A stretch of DNA of 64,000 nucleotides from positions 1,409,001 to 1,473,000 of the forward strand of contig NZ_CP096889.1 in NCBI RefSeq assembly GCF_004124315.2. Direction: 5' to 3'. The notes beneath the pieces were generated by a model. It was given only the letters and a program-made list of their open reading frames with translations, did not search any database and had not been told where the DNA came from. Positions 33,565 to 42,284 of this stretch are shown in pieces (within the stretch, counting starts at the first letter, position 1; each line of letters opens with the position of its first letter). The translations under genes and the position numbers were made by a program. Origin of the DNA: Bacillus cabrialesii (GTDB taxonomy: Bacteria > Bacillota > Bacilli > Bacillales > Bacillaceae).

Positions 33565-35950
33565 CGAGAATTAATTGTTCGAGTTGTTCAGGCGGTATCG
33601 GCCTGCTGAAAAAGAAGCCCTGTAAATGGTCACAGCCCTTTTCGTATAGAAGCTGTTTTTGAGCTGAATTTTCCACACCTTCAGCGATCACCTGCAAAGA
33701 CAGCTGATGGCCCATGGCAATAATGGCACCGGTTATTTGCTCTGATTTCGGGTGGGTCTGAATATCGTCGATAAACGATTTGTCGATTTTTAGTCTGTGA
33801 ATCGGAAAGTCCTTCAAATAGCTAAGCGAGCTGTGACCCGTTCCGAAATCGTCTATACTGATTCTGATTCCTAACTCTGTTAAAGACGTCAAAACCTTCT
33901 TGGAGTGATCGAGATTGTCCATTGTCATGCTTTCTGTCACTTCCACCTCAAGAAGCTGCGGAGGAAGCTGATATTTATCAAGCGCATCCTTGATCAGGGG
34001 AATCAGATCTTCGGATTGAAACTGCCTGGCGGAAATATTAATGGCGACAGAAAGGTTATACCCTTTGTCATACCAAGCTCTTGCCTGCTTGCATGCTTCA
34101 TCTATAATCCACTTTCCGATATCAATAATGAGACCCGTTTCTTCAGCAACACCGATGAATTCTCCGGGCGGACACAATTGCCCGTCGGGTTTGACAAGGC
34201 GTATCAGCGCTTCTGATCCTGTCATTTTTTGGCTTTTCGCACTGAATTGCGGCTGATAATGCAGAACAAATCTATCGTTTTCGATTGCTTCTCTAAGTAT
34301 CATCTCTTGGTTAAGCTTGACGGTTTCTTTGTTGCCGATTGAAAAAGAATAGTATCTGTATTTGCTTTTGTTTCGTTCTTTAGCGGCATACATTGCCATA
34401 TCAGCCTTTTTCATTAATTCAAGACCATCCGTCCCGTCTTTCGGTGATATCGCAATCCCGATACTGACAGATGTGACAAGTGTGTGATCCTGAATGTTGA
34501 AGGGTTGTTTGAATTTTTGGATAATTTTTCTTGCTAAAACATCGGCTTCACCGGTTCCTGTATTAGCGTCCGTTAATATGATAATAAATTCATCACCGCC
34601 AAGACGGGCGATAAATCCATTTTCAGGGACAACAGAGGACAAACGTTTCGCCGTCAGCTGAAGCAGCTGATCGCCGACATTATGTCCTAATGCATCGTTA
34701 ATCACTTTAAATCGATTTAAGTCCAGAAAGAATACAACGGTGCTAAAGTTTAAGGTATGTTCGCGATTCATCACCTCTGTTAAGTGAGAAATGGCATGCC
34801 GCCTGTTGGGTAAATCTGTAAGTGAGTCGTAATGAGCCATTCTATGGATTTCTTTTTCTGCTCTATACTGTTTTGTCATGTCCTTGCAAATGACATAGAT
34901 GCTGTCCAGCTCTTGATTGACCTCAACAGGTATGAGCGTAATATTTAAGTGAAATTGGCCTTTCTCAGTGATAAGATCACTATCGCTGTTAATGGCTTGT
35001 TTATCTTTTTTGACTTGCTCAAAAAGGCGCTGAATCTTCTGTGATGTATAGTTTCTCCAATCATGCATGCTAAAGCCGAAGTCTCTGATCATATCCTCAC
35101 CGGCACGGTTGGATGATATAATCTCTCCTTCTAATGACAAAATAAAGATCGCGTCAATATTGTGGACGATCAAAGATTGAAACCGCTGTTCGTTATCCTT
35201 GATACGTTCACTCTGTTTAATAAACTTTCGATCAGCATGGGAACTGAATAATAATAGCGTTTGTATACAGAAAATGATTAAAGTAACAAAAAAAGACCAG
35301 TGAAACGTATGGACCTCCATATGGCCCCCGGGCGGCGCCATGTCCATCTGGAAAGAAGCCGCAAGCATACCTGTATAGTGCATGCCTGAAATCCCTATAC
35401 CCATTACAATCGAACTGATGACTTTATAGAACATAAGATGATCGGAATGTTTTTTCAAGGCTAAGTCAAAGAATATTTTTAACGAGACGAAAGATGACGC
35501 AATCGCAATGATAATGGATAGTGTAAATAGAAACGGATCGTACATAATCATTACCCGGGAAATGGCAGACATTCCGAGATAGTGCATAGATGCTATAGAT
35601 GCGCCAAGCACAACTGATCCCGTAAGCAGTCTGTAATATGTAAGAATGTGCCGGCTGACAAAATATAATGACACAAAAGATCCGGAAACAGCTGCTCCAA
35701 TGGATGCAATTAAAGGCATGAATTCATATTGCATCGGCATCTCCATATGGACGGCCATCATCCCTACAAAATGCATGGACCAAATACCGAATCCCATAAT
35801 GAGTGAGCCGCCTATCAGCCAAATCTTGCTTTTTAAACCCGTATTGATCGTGACTTTCCTTGACAGTTCAAGAGAAATGTACGATGCGGCACAGGCAATA
35901 AGAATAGATAAACAGATGAGTGTCGTATTATACGTAACTTGTATTTCCAA
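33548..35950 (-). CDS. ykoW: MHYT-PAS-GGDEF-EAL cyclic-di-GMP protein
   Basis: A membrane c-di-GMP enzyme of 800 residues from a TTG start at 35950 with GGGGGGA upstream (an ATG 45 bases earlier is also in frame). The N-terminal MHYT domain (about 1-230, seven helices) has repeated SMHFVGM, SMHYLGM and GMHYTGM motifs thought to bind metal or gas. A PAS segment (about 245-360), a GGDEF domain with intact ARLGGDEFIII, and an EAL domain with GSEALIRL follow. B. subtilis DgcW is a diguanylate cyclase; both catalytic motifs look intact here. Confidence 0.93.
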   Translation of the reverse strand: MEIQVTYNTTLICLSILIACAASYISLELSRKVTINTGLKSKIWLIGGSLIMGFGIWSMHFVGMMAVHMEMPMQYEFMPLIASIGAAVSGSFVSLYFVSRHILTYYRLLTGSVVLGASIASMHYLGMSAISRVMIMYDPFLFTLSIIIAIASSFVSLKIFFDLALKKHSDHLMFYKVISSIVMGIGISGMHYTGMLAASFQMDMAPPGGHMEVHTFHWSFFVTLIIFCIQTLLLFSSHADRKFIKQSERIKDNEQRFQSLIVHNIDAIFILSLEGEIISSNRAGEDMIRDFGFSMHDWRNYTSQKIQRLFEQVKKDKQAINSDSDLITEKGQFHLNITLIPVEVNQELDSIYVICKDMTKQYRAEKEIHRMAHYDSLTDLPNRRHAISHLTEVMNREHTLNFSTVVFFLDLNRFKVINDALGHNVGDQLLQLTAKRLSSVVPENGFIARLGGDEFIIILTDANTGTGEADVLARKIIQKFKQPFNIQDHTLVTSVSIGIAISPKDGTDGLELMKKADMAMYAAKERNKSKYRYYSFSIGNKETVKLNQEMILREAIENDRFVLHYQPQFSAKSQKMTGSEALIRLVKPDGQLCPPGEFIGVAEETGLIIDIGKWIIDEACKQARAWYDKGYNLSVAINISARQFQSEDLIPLIKDALDKYQLPPQLLEVEVTESMTMDNLDHSKKVLTSLTELGIRISIDDFGTGHSSLSYLKDFPIHRLKIDKSFIDDIQTHPKSEQITGAIIAMGHQLSLQVIAEGVENSAQKQLLYEKGCDHLQGFFFSRPIPPEQLEQLILEQPPH

Positions 35951-36158
35951 ATGGAGATTCCCCCCGTGTCGTGAGTTCCAGTCTTGTTGACTCATTTTAT
36001 TATCGGTTGCTTAATCGCAGAGTTTCAGCCTTTAAGGCCTTAGAAATCCGGCAAGATTTATTTTTAGTTCAGCTGACCGTGAAAAATGTGTTAAAATCAT
36101 GTTGACGTTTGCCGAAATAACAAAAAGCATTATACATAAATAGGGAAAAGGGGAAGTG

Positions 36159-36794
36159 ATGGCTATCGAAGAGCTGGTAATGTCATGGATAGAAGCGTTT
36201 AAAAGCTTATCTTATTTTGGTATCTTTCTAGCGCTTTGTATTGAGTTTATCCCTGCTGAAATCGTCCTGCCGCTTGCGGGGTATTGGGTATCAAAAGGAG
36301 ATATGACGCTTTTTGGCGCTGTTATGGCGGGATCGCTTGGGGGAGTGGCAGGTCCGCTTACGCTGTATTGGATAGGCCGATACGGAGGGAGGCCGTTTCT
36401 TGAACGTTTCGGGAAGTACCTCTTTATTAAGCCTGAAGCGCTCGATAAGTCGGATGAATTTTTCAGAAAGCATGGGGGATTTGTTGCCTTCAGCGGCCGA
36501 TTCTTGCCAGGCATCCGGACGTTGATTTCCATACCGTGCGGAATTGCAAAAATGAACGTTTGGGTGTTTTCGCTTTATACGTTTATCGCCATGCTGCCGA
36601 TTACATTCGTATATGTTTATCTAGGTGTGAAGCTCGGTGAAAACTGGAAGGAAGTCGGCTCTATTCTCGATCAATACATGCTTCCAATCGGGATAGCGAT
36701 TTTGGCGCTGTTCGTGTTTTACTTACTGGTGAAAAAGAGGAAAAAACGCACGAACTCCGGACATTTTTCTGTATTTTTAAAAAATAAACGTTGA
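36159..36794 (+). CDS. ykoX: DedA/VTT-family membrane protein
   Basis: 211 residues, with the DedA (VTT/SNARE-associated) core: the early acidic FIPAEIVLPLAGY, GSLGGVAGPLTLYWIGRYGG, and the hallmark GRFLPGIRTLISIPCGIAKM. DedA proteins are lipid scramblases/flippases, including for undecaprenyl phosphate and phosphatidylethanolamine. AAAAGGGGAA favours the ATG at 36159 over the GTG three bases earlier. No terminator is evident before the next promoter. Confidence 0.88.
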   Translation: MAIEELVMSWIEAFKSLSYFGIFLALCIEFIPAEIVLPLAGYWVSKGDMTLFGAVMAGSLGGVAGPLTLYWIGRYGGRPFLERFGKYLFIKPEALDKSDEFFRKHGGFVAFSGRFLPGIRTLISIPCGIAKMNVWVFSLYTFIAMLPITFVYVYLGVKLGENWKEVGSILDQYMLPIGIAILALFVFYLLVKKRKKRTNSGHFSVFLKNKR

Positions 36795-36819
36795 CAAATA
36801 ATCGCGCTGCGCATATCAT
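36791..36819 (+). promoter_or_regulatory. SigA promoter of the ykoY leader
   Basis: TTGACA (36791-36796), 17-base spacer, TATCAT (36814-36819), ahead of the manganese riboswitch. Confidence 0.7.
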
Positions 36820-36847
36820 TGACGTATAATATCATATTTCTTGAAAT

Positions 36848-36990
36848 CCCAAAGGGGAGTAGCGTCCGGATTTGTTTCCGGAAACAAAGTCGTCATTTCA
36901 TGGATTGCCATATCCATCGGCTTTGTTGGCATGCCTGAATTCATGTCTAGCAAGACCTTTGCCTTATGTCGGCAAAGGTCTTTTTTGCAT
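36848..36990 (+). ncRNA. yybP-ykoY manganese riboswitch
   Basis: Begins AAAGGGGAGTAGCGTC, the family signature, and contains the paired GGCATGCCTGAATTCATG segment. It ends in a terminator (AGACCTTTGCC / GGCAAAGGTCT with six T, 36953-36986). This class binds Mn2+ and induces exporters, and ykoY is its type member. Confidence 0.95.
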
Positions 36991-37053
36991 GGTCCGGCCG
37001 GCATAAGATCGGATGAAGAGAAAGAAAACAACTTTTTTGGGAGGGTATCATTT

Positions 37054-37848
37054 ATGGATGCAGCATTATTATTAGAGTATGGTTGGGTTCTTCTCGTCTT
37101 GATCGGGCTGGAAGGGATTTTAGCTGCCGATAACGCCTTAGTCATGGCGGTAATGGTAAAACATTTGCCGGAGGAAAAAAGAAAAAAGGCGTTATTTTAT
37201 GGGTTGGCAGGGGCTTTTGTTCTGCGTTTTGGTTCTCTATTCGCAATTTCTTTTTTGGTCAACGTTTGGCAGGTTCAAGCGATTGGCGCAATCTACTTGC
37301 TGTATATTTCAGCAAGCCACCTATTGAAAAGATATGTATTTAAGAAGGAAGACACACATAAAGAGACGAAACAAAGCGGTTTTTGGCCGACTGTTTTAAA
37401 AGTTGAATTGGCAGATATCGCGTTTGCGGTTGATTCCATTTTAGCAGCAGTGGCACTGGCGGTTACGCTTCCGGCAACGCCGCTTCCGAAGATCGGCGGT
37501 CTTGACGGAGGACAATTTATCGTCATTTTGGCCGGAGGTATCATCGGACTGGTGATCATGCGGTTTGCGGCTTCAATGTTTGTTAAGTTATTAAAGGAAC
37601 GTCCAAGCCTAGAAACAGCAGCCTTCGTCATTGTCGGCTGGGTCGGAGTGAAGCTTGCTTTATATACACTTGCCCATCATGACATAGCGGTTGTTTCGGA
37701 GCACTTTATCCATTCTGGAACATGGAAGCTGATATTCTGGGGTGTCTTAGCGGCAATCGCGATTTGCGGCTGGTTCATGTCAGGGGCAAAAAAACAGCCG
37801 GAGGACGCACAAAACGAACAAAAAAACAGCAGCCGGGAACAGGCGTAA
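37054..37848 (+). CDS. ykoY: TerC-family manganese exporter
   Basis: 264 residues with about seven to eight membrane helices and the TerC motifs EGILAADNALVMAV and ELADIAFAVDSILAAVAL, whose acidic residues probably bind metal. The hydrophilic tail is Gln/Asn/Lys-rich. GGGAGGG precedes the ATG at 37054. The frame is open back to 36841, but that part is the riboswitch. TerC proteins of B. subtilis are implicated in Mn2+ efflux to extracytoplasmic enzymes. Confidence 0.92.
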   Translation: MDAALLLEYGWVLLVLIGLEGILAADNALVMAVMVKHLPEEKRKKALFYGLAGAFVLRFGSLFAISFLVNVWQVQAIGAIYLLYISASHLLKRYVFKKEDTHKETKQSGFWPTVLKVELADIAFAVDSILAAVALAVTLPATPLPKIGGLDGGQFIVILAGGIIGLVIMRFAASMFVKLLKERPSLETAAFVIVGWVGVKLALYTLAHHDIAVVSEHFIHSGTWKLIFWGVLAAIAICGWFMSGAKKQPEDAQNEQKNSSREQA

Positions 37849-37851
37849 TCT

Positions 37852-37882
37852 AAAAGACTCTGCTTAATAGCAGGGTCTTTTC
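37852..37882 (+). terminator. ykoY terminator
   Basis: AAAGACTCTGCT / AGCAGGGTCTTT stem with a TTTT tail. Confidence 0.75.
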
Positions 37883-37956
37883 ATGTTTAAAACGTTTTCA
37901 TGGACGAAATAAAATAACATTTTTATAACAGCATTGTTACAAAAAACACGTATAAA

Positions 37957-37986
37957 ACCCCCTTAATTCTCTAGAAAGGCACGAAA
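37957..37986 (+). promoter_or_regulatory. Candidate SigI autoregulatory promoter
   Basis: ACCCCC (37957-37962) and CGAAAA (37982-37987) upstream of sigI match the unusual C-rich -35 and CGAA -10 reported for SigI promoters. SigI is known to autoregulate. Confidence 0.65.
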
Positions 37987-38111
37987 ACATGTATAGTACG
38001 TCGGAATGGTTTGTCATAATTGAGACATTGGAAATCAATATTTCTTTTTCTCCTTTGCGAATCCCTATCAAATTAGCTATCATTAATGAGTAGTTATAGG
38101 GAGGAACTGAG

Positions 38112-38867
38112 GTGAAACCAGTGCTTAGCCTTTTGTTTAAATTGGGAAAAAAGAAGCAAACGCTTGAAAAATCTGTTGAAAGTATACAAAAAGGCAATAA
38201 AGATCTGCAAAATGAATTAATACAGCAATATAAGCCATTTATCGCAAAGACGGTTTCATCCGTTTGTAAACGATATATAGATGAAAAAGACGATGAGTTC
38301 AGCATCGGGCTGATCGCATTTAATGAAGCTATTGAAAAATACTCACCTGAAAAAGGCAATTCTCTGCTCGCTTTTGCTGAGCTTATTATAAAAAGAAAAG
38401 TCATTGATTACATCAGAAAAGAAGCCAGAAGCGCACAAAATATAAATATCGATTTACAGGAAGGAGACGATCAGGAGTCATCGCAAAGCCTGATTGAAGC
38501 CGAGCTTTCCATTGATGAATACCGCCGTCAGGTTGAACAGGAGCAGAGGCGGGAGGAAATTCTCTATTTTCAAAGGCAGCTCAAAGATTATGGTTTATCG
38601 TTTAAAGAGCTGCTTGAAAATTCTCCGAAGCATGCGGACGCAAGGCAAAACGCCATAAAGGTGGCAATGACCCTTGTTGAACATGAAGAGTTGGCCGCTA
38701 TCCTGTATACAAAGAAGCAGCTTCCGGTAAAACAGCTCGAACAGCTTGTATCTGTAAGCCGAAAAACGATTGAGAGAAACAGAAAATATATTATTGCGAT
38801 GTGTATTATCATTACGGGTGATTATATTTATTTAAAAGATTATCTTAAAGGGGTGCTGCACTCATGA
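38112..38867 (+). CDS. sigI: Heat-responsive sigma factor SigI
   Basis: SigI directs cell-wall and heat-stress genes (for example lytE, mreBH and bcrC in B. subtilis). The 251 residues contain a sigma region 2 (YKPFIAKTVSSVCKRYIDEKDDEFSIGLIAFNEAIEKY area, residues about 40-90) and a divergent C-terminal DNA-binding domain with VSRKTIERNRKYI. GTG start with GGGAGGAAC upstream. It overlaps rsgI by 4 bp, so sigma and anti-sigma are translationally coupled. Confidence 0.95.
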   Translation: MKPVLSLLFKLGKKKQTLEKSVESIQKGNKDLQNELIQQYKPFIAKTVSSVCKRYIDEKDDEFSIGLIAFNEAIEKYSPEKGNSLLAFAELIIKRKVIDYIRKEARSAQNINIDLQEGDDQESSQSLIEAELSIDEYRRQVEQEQRREEILYFQRQLKDYGLSFKELLENSPKHADARQNAIKVAMTLVEHEELAAILYTKKQLPVKQLEQLVSVSRKTIERNRKYIIAMCIIITGDYIYLKDYLKGVLHS

Positions 38868-40009
38868 GAAGAGGGATTATAGTAGAGAAAAATAGAAAAT
38901 TCGTCACGTTGCTGACCCCTGACGGACAATTTTTAAAAGCCAAAAATGATCGCCGCAGCTATGATATCGGAGAAGAAATCATGCTTCCGAGTGAATCACG
39001 CATGGGCAGAAGGGCCAGCTTTTTTGATTTTTTAAAACTGCGCCCTTTCAAAATGGGGATTTTTACGATGACTGCTATTATGCTTTTTATTTTTATAGTT
39101 CTCCCCGTTTTTTCTAATAACAAGGCCTATGCGTATATGACAATCGATATCAACCCGAGCTTCGAAATGGCGTTAAACAGCGATTACGAAGTCATTGAAC
39201 TGACGCCTCTAAACGATGAGGGAAAGAAGGTCGTGAATGATATTGATGATTGGGAGAAGACGGATTTTAAAAAGGTGATTGACGATATTATAACCGACTG
39301 CAATGAGCACGGATATGTGGAGAAATCGAAAGAAATATTGATTTCCACTGTTTATGAAAATACGGAAGACAATACATATAAGAAAGCTGTGAAAAAACAG
39401 CTAAATGATGTAAGGGAAAAATATAAGACGACATATCGTATGGAATCTCTCGAGTCAGATATGCAAACGAGAGAAAAAGCGAAGAAGGAAGGCGTTTCAA
39501 CAGGCAGCTACATCAAATCAAATGAAAAAACTGACAATAAAGAGTCAAAAGATGACTCCGGCAAACCATCCGGGGAAGAGGATCAAAAGGGTGCCGGAAG
39601 TGAGGATGAAAACATCGATCAAACTGACGGCCAGGACAGCAAGCAAGATGACAATGAACAGATGGATGATGCAGATTCCGGAGACAAAAAAGAAGATACA
39701 ACGGATGCCCAGACTGAAGATCGTGACAAAGATAAAAATGTAAAGGAATCAGATGAAAACAAAAATAACGAAAAAGATGGGGACCATGAGCAAACCCCAA
39801 TACAAGATCCTCAAGATAAAGGAAATGAGGACAATAGCGCTGAAAAGAATCAAAGCCAATATCACAGGGACTGGAATAACGGTGAACAAGGAAAGAATCG
39901 TTCTTCGTCAAGCGGGGATAACGCTTCTGACCGCCGTAATCCAAACGGCTACAGCAGTGATAATCATTCAGCCCAAACTGAAGATTCGCCGAGTGACCCC
40001 GGCGAATAA
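38864..40009 (+). CDS. rsgI: Anti-sigma factor RsgI
   Basis: A single-pass membrane anti-sigma of SigI. The 381 residues: cytoplasmic RsgI N-terminal domain (about 1-55) that binds SigI, a membrane helix (about 64-85), a conserved extracytoplasmic domain (YAYMTIDINPSFEMALN onward, about 90-205), then a disordered, highly acidic Asp/Glu/Lys/Gln/Ser tail (about 215-381). In related systems the outer domain undergoes cleavage to control signalling. Low-complexity tail length varies between species. Confidence 0.94.
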   Translation: MRRGIIVEKNRKFVTLLTPDGQFLKAKNDRRSYDIGEEIMLPSESRMGRRASFFDFLKLRPFKMGIFTMTAIMLFIFIVLPVFSNNKAYAYMTIDINPSFEMALNSDYEVIELTPLNDEGKKVVNDIDDWEKTDFKKVIDDIITDCNEHGYVEKSKEILISTVYENTEDNTYKKAVKKQLNDVREKYKTTYRMESLESDMQTREKAKKEGVSTGSYIKSNEKTDNKESKDDSGKPSGEEDQKGAGSEDENIDQTDGQDSKQDDNEQMDDADSGDKKEDTTDAQTEDRDKDKNVKESDENKNNEKDGDHEQTPIQDPQDKGNEDNSAEKNQSQYHRDWNNGEQGKNRSSSSGDNASDRRNPNGYSSDNHSAQTEDSPSDPGE

Positions 40010-40019
40010 AGACCTGAAT

Positions 40020-40214
40020 TTATTTAGTTGTGCCATTTAATTGTGATTGTGCTTGCTGTACCAGCCGCTTTGTCATTTCTCCGCCTACAGAGCCGTTAGC
40101 GCGTGCAACTGTATCAGAACCAAGGTTCACACCGAATTCTTGAGCCACTTCGAGTTTAAATTGGTCTAGTGCCTGCTCCACCCCTGGAACAACGAGTTTA
40201 TTTCTGCTCGCCAT
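40020..40214 (-). CDS. sspD: Small acid-soluble spore protein SspD (alpha/beta type)
   Basis: 64 residues beginning MASRNKLVVPGVEQALDQFK, with the germination protease site EFGVNLG and the DNA-binding block GSVGGEMTKRLV. Alpha/beta SASPs coat spore DNA, changing its UV photochemistry. AAAGGAGATG precedes the ATG at 40214. Convergent with rsgI. Confidence 0.96.
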   Translation of the reverse strand: MASRNKLVVPGVEQALDQFKLEVAQEFGVNLGSDTVARANGSVGGEMTKRLVQQAQSQLNGTTK

Positions 40215-40309
40215 CTTTTTCATCTCCTTTTTCTATAAAGAAATTCTTAACGCGTAATTAGTTTGAAATGTACGGGGTTTATTTATGCTGGCAATTGTTT
40301 GGAGAATAA

Positions 40310-40336
40310 AGAAAACCCCGGCTCGGGGCCGGGGTG
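40310..40336 (-). terminator. ykrK terminator
   Basis: ACCCCGGC / GCCGGGGT GC-rich stem with a TTTTCTTTATT tail on the minus strand. Confidence 0.85.
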
Positions 40337-40343
40337 ACGCAGA

Positions 40344-41045
40344 TTATAAAATATCCGCTGTCATTTTATGTGCGGTTGCCTGAATATGGAACGTCAAAAT
40401 GGAGAGGACTGTAATGGCGATAATCTGTCTGATTTTTAGCCATTGGCTGTCATTCAGTTCTTTAAATCGGCGGCGGAGACGCTCTGCCTCCTGTTCGACG
40501 ATCTCCTGCAGATTTGATTCTTTCATAGAAGGCTCTTCTTGATGATGAACGGCATCTAGCACACATGCACAGCTTTCATAATAAGCAAGCGGGCTGATGA
40601 CATCGTCTGATCTGTCTGAGATCGTGTTAAAGGCCACTTTTAAAATCGCCCTAATGTGTTCAAAGTCATAAATGGATTTTAAATCACGTACAATTAAAAG
40701 AATAACTGCCTGTTCAACTGAGTATTTTTTACCCAGCTCAGGATGTCCGATCAGATCCTTGATATCACGCTTTACCCAGTTTTGGATCGCGGTTGACTTT
40801 AACGAAGTCAGCTCGCATAAGTTGCCAAGCTCTACAATTTCGTTTGTAGAGAGACCGTATTCTTTTTTCTGTTTTTTTCGTTCGTATCTTGTAAGAAATT
40901 CAGGAATTTCAAGATGATTGGCTGCTTTTTCTGCTGACATGTTCGCAGATTGGACGAGAATGTCGAGCGGGCTTATTTCTCCTTGTCCTTTTAGGGAATA
41001 GAGCAGCCGCACCATATCGGTTCGATTGAGTTTAAAAGTGTTCAT
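40344..41045 (-). CDS. ykrK: Transcriptional repressor of htpX, YkrK
   Basis: 233 residues; middle part SLKSTAIQNWVKRDIKDLIGHP resembles a MerR-like/DUF1836 DNA-binding element, and the remainder is helical. In B. subtilis YkrK represses the adjacent divergent htpX together with Rok. AGAGGTGAAC precedes the ATG. The ykrK-htpX intergenic stretch (41046-41215) should hold its operator. Confidence 0.85.
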   Translation of the reverse strand: MNTFKLNRTDMVRLLYSLKGQGEISPLDILVQSANMSAEKAANHLEIPEFLTRYERKKQKKEYGLSTNEIVELGNLCELTSLKSTAIQNWVKRDIKDLIGHPELGKKYSVEQAVILLIVRDLKSIYDFEHIRAILKVAFNTISDRSDDVISPLAYYESCACVLDAVHHQEEPSMKESNLQEIVEQEAERLRRRFKELNDSQWLKIRQIIAITVLSILTFHIQATAHKMTADIL

Positions 41046-41215
41046 TGTTCACCTCTTTAAAACAATTTGACGCGGATATAGCTCTATGTATGAGTTCAAA
41101 ATTGAAGCGTCAGCAATTACATTAACATCATACGTCGAATTCCTTGCATTTTCAAACGGATGTTTTATAATTTAGATATACGGGTTCTTTTGAACTTAAA
41201 ATAACGGAGGTTGTT

Positions 41216-42112
41216 ATGGCGAAGAGAATTTTTCTGTTTATCTTAACGAATATTTTGGTGCTTACAACTATTGGGATCGTTTTGTCTGTTTTAAGCTCTG
41301 TTACCGGAGTCGGAACGTACTTTACAGCTGATGGCGGTATTGATCTAATAGCGCTCCTTGTGTTCAGTTTAGTCGTTGGTTTTGTCGGTTCCTTTACGTC
41401 TCTTGCGATGTCCAGATGGATGGCCAAGACGATGATGGGCGTCAGAGTGCTGAATCCGAACAAGCACACGCTCAGCTATGAGGAACAGCAATTGGTTGAT
41501 CGTGTTCATCGATTAAGCCGTTCTGCCGGTTTAACGAAAATGCCGGAGGTCGGCATTTACCGGTCGCCTGAAGTGAACGCGTTTGCGACTGGACCGTCAA
41601 AACGCCGTTCTCTTGTGGCCGTGTCGTCAGGGCTGCTGGAGCAAATGGATGATGCCGCGGTTGAAGGTGTGCTTGCCCACGAGGTCGCGCATATCGCTAA
41701 CGGTGATATGGTAACGATGACGCTTTTACAAGGTATCGTCAATACCTTTGTCGTCTTTTTATCCCGTATCGCAGCATGGATTGCAAGCCGTTTTGTCAAG
41801 GAAGATCTTGCGCCGATCGTTCATTTTATTGCAATGATCGTCTTTCAGATTGTCTTTTCCATACTCGGCAGCCTGGTTGTGTTTGCGTACTCACGCCATC
41901 GTGAATTCCATGCTGACAGAGGGGGAGCGGATCTTGCCGGCAAGGATAAAATGATTCATGCGCTTCGGACGCTTAAGAGCTACTCTTCACGCATTATAGA
42001 AGACGATCAGACAGCTGTCCAAACATTAAAGATTAATGGCAAAAAGCGCTCTTCGCTTTTCTCTACACACCCTGATTTAGATGAGCGAATCAGACGATTG
42101 GAAGCTAAATAA
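41216..42112 (+). CDS. htpX: Membrane zinc metalloprotease HtpX
   Basis: 298 residues, family M48B, quality control of membrane proteins. Two N-terminal helices (about 7-27, 38-58), the zinc-binding LAHEVAHIANGD, two further helices (about 165-190, 195-220), the third zinc ligand region SRHREFHADRGGADL, and the C-terminal FSTHPDLDERIRRLE. GGAGG precedes the ATG. Divergent from its repressor ykrK. Confidence 0.96.
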   Translation: MAKRIFLFILTNILVLTTIGIVLSVLSSVTGVGTYFTADGGIDLIALLVFSLVVGFVGSFTSLAMSRWMAKTMMGVRVLNPNKHTLSYEEQQLVDRVHRLSRSAGLTKMPEVGIYRSPEVNAFATGPSKRRSLVAVSSGLLEQMDDAAVEGVLAHEVAHIANGDMVTMTLLQGIVNTFVVFLSRIAAWIASRFVKEDLAPIVHFIAMIVFQIVFSILGSLVVFAYSRHREFHADRGGADLAGKDKMIHALRTLKSYSSRIIEDDQTAVQTLKINGKKRSSLFSTHPDLDERIRRLEAK

Positions 42113-42127
42113 TACAAACACATTGTC

Positions 42128-42157
42128 CCTCTGAGAGAATCCTCAGAGGTTTTTTCT
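42128..42157 (+). terminator. htpX terminator
   Basis: CCTCTGAG / CTCAGAGG stem followed by six T. Confidence 0.85.
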
Positions 42158-42284
42158 TTTATCCATTGACTAAAATAATAAAAAAATAAGCAAGTTAAGA
42201 AAATGTTCGTAAAAGCCTTTAAAAATGAATCTAATATCTTTAGAATAATTACCGTACTTAAAAAGAGAGGCAGAAGGATTTTAC

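Noticed and set aside
36841..37053. Extended ykoY reading frame (335 residues)
   Set aside because: The extension translates the yybP-ykoY riboswitch and its terminator; the ATG at 37054 has a good ribosome site.
37989..38093. 34-codon ORF upstream of sigI
   Set aside because: It begins at the expected transcription start, has no ribosome site, and its composition is not protein-like.
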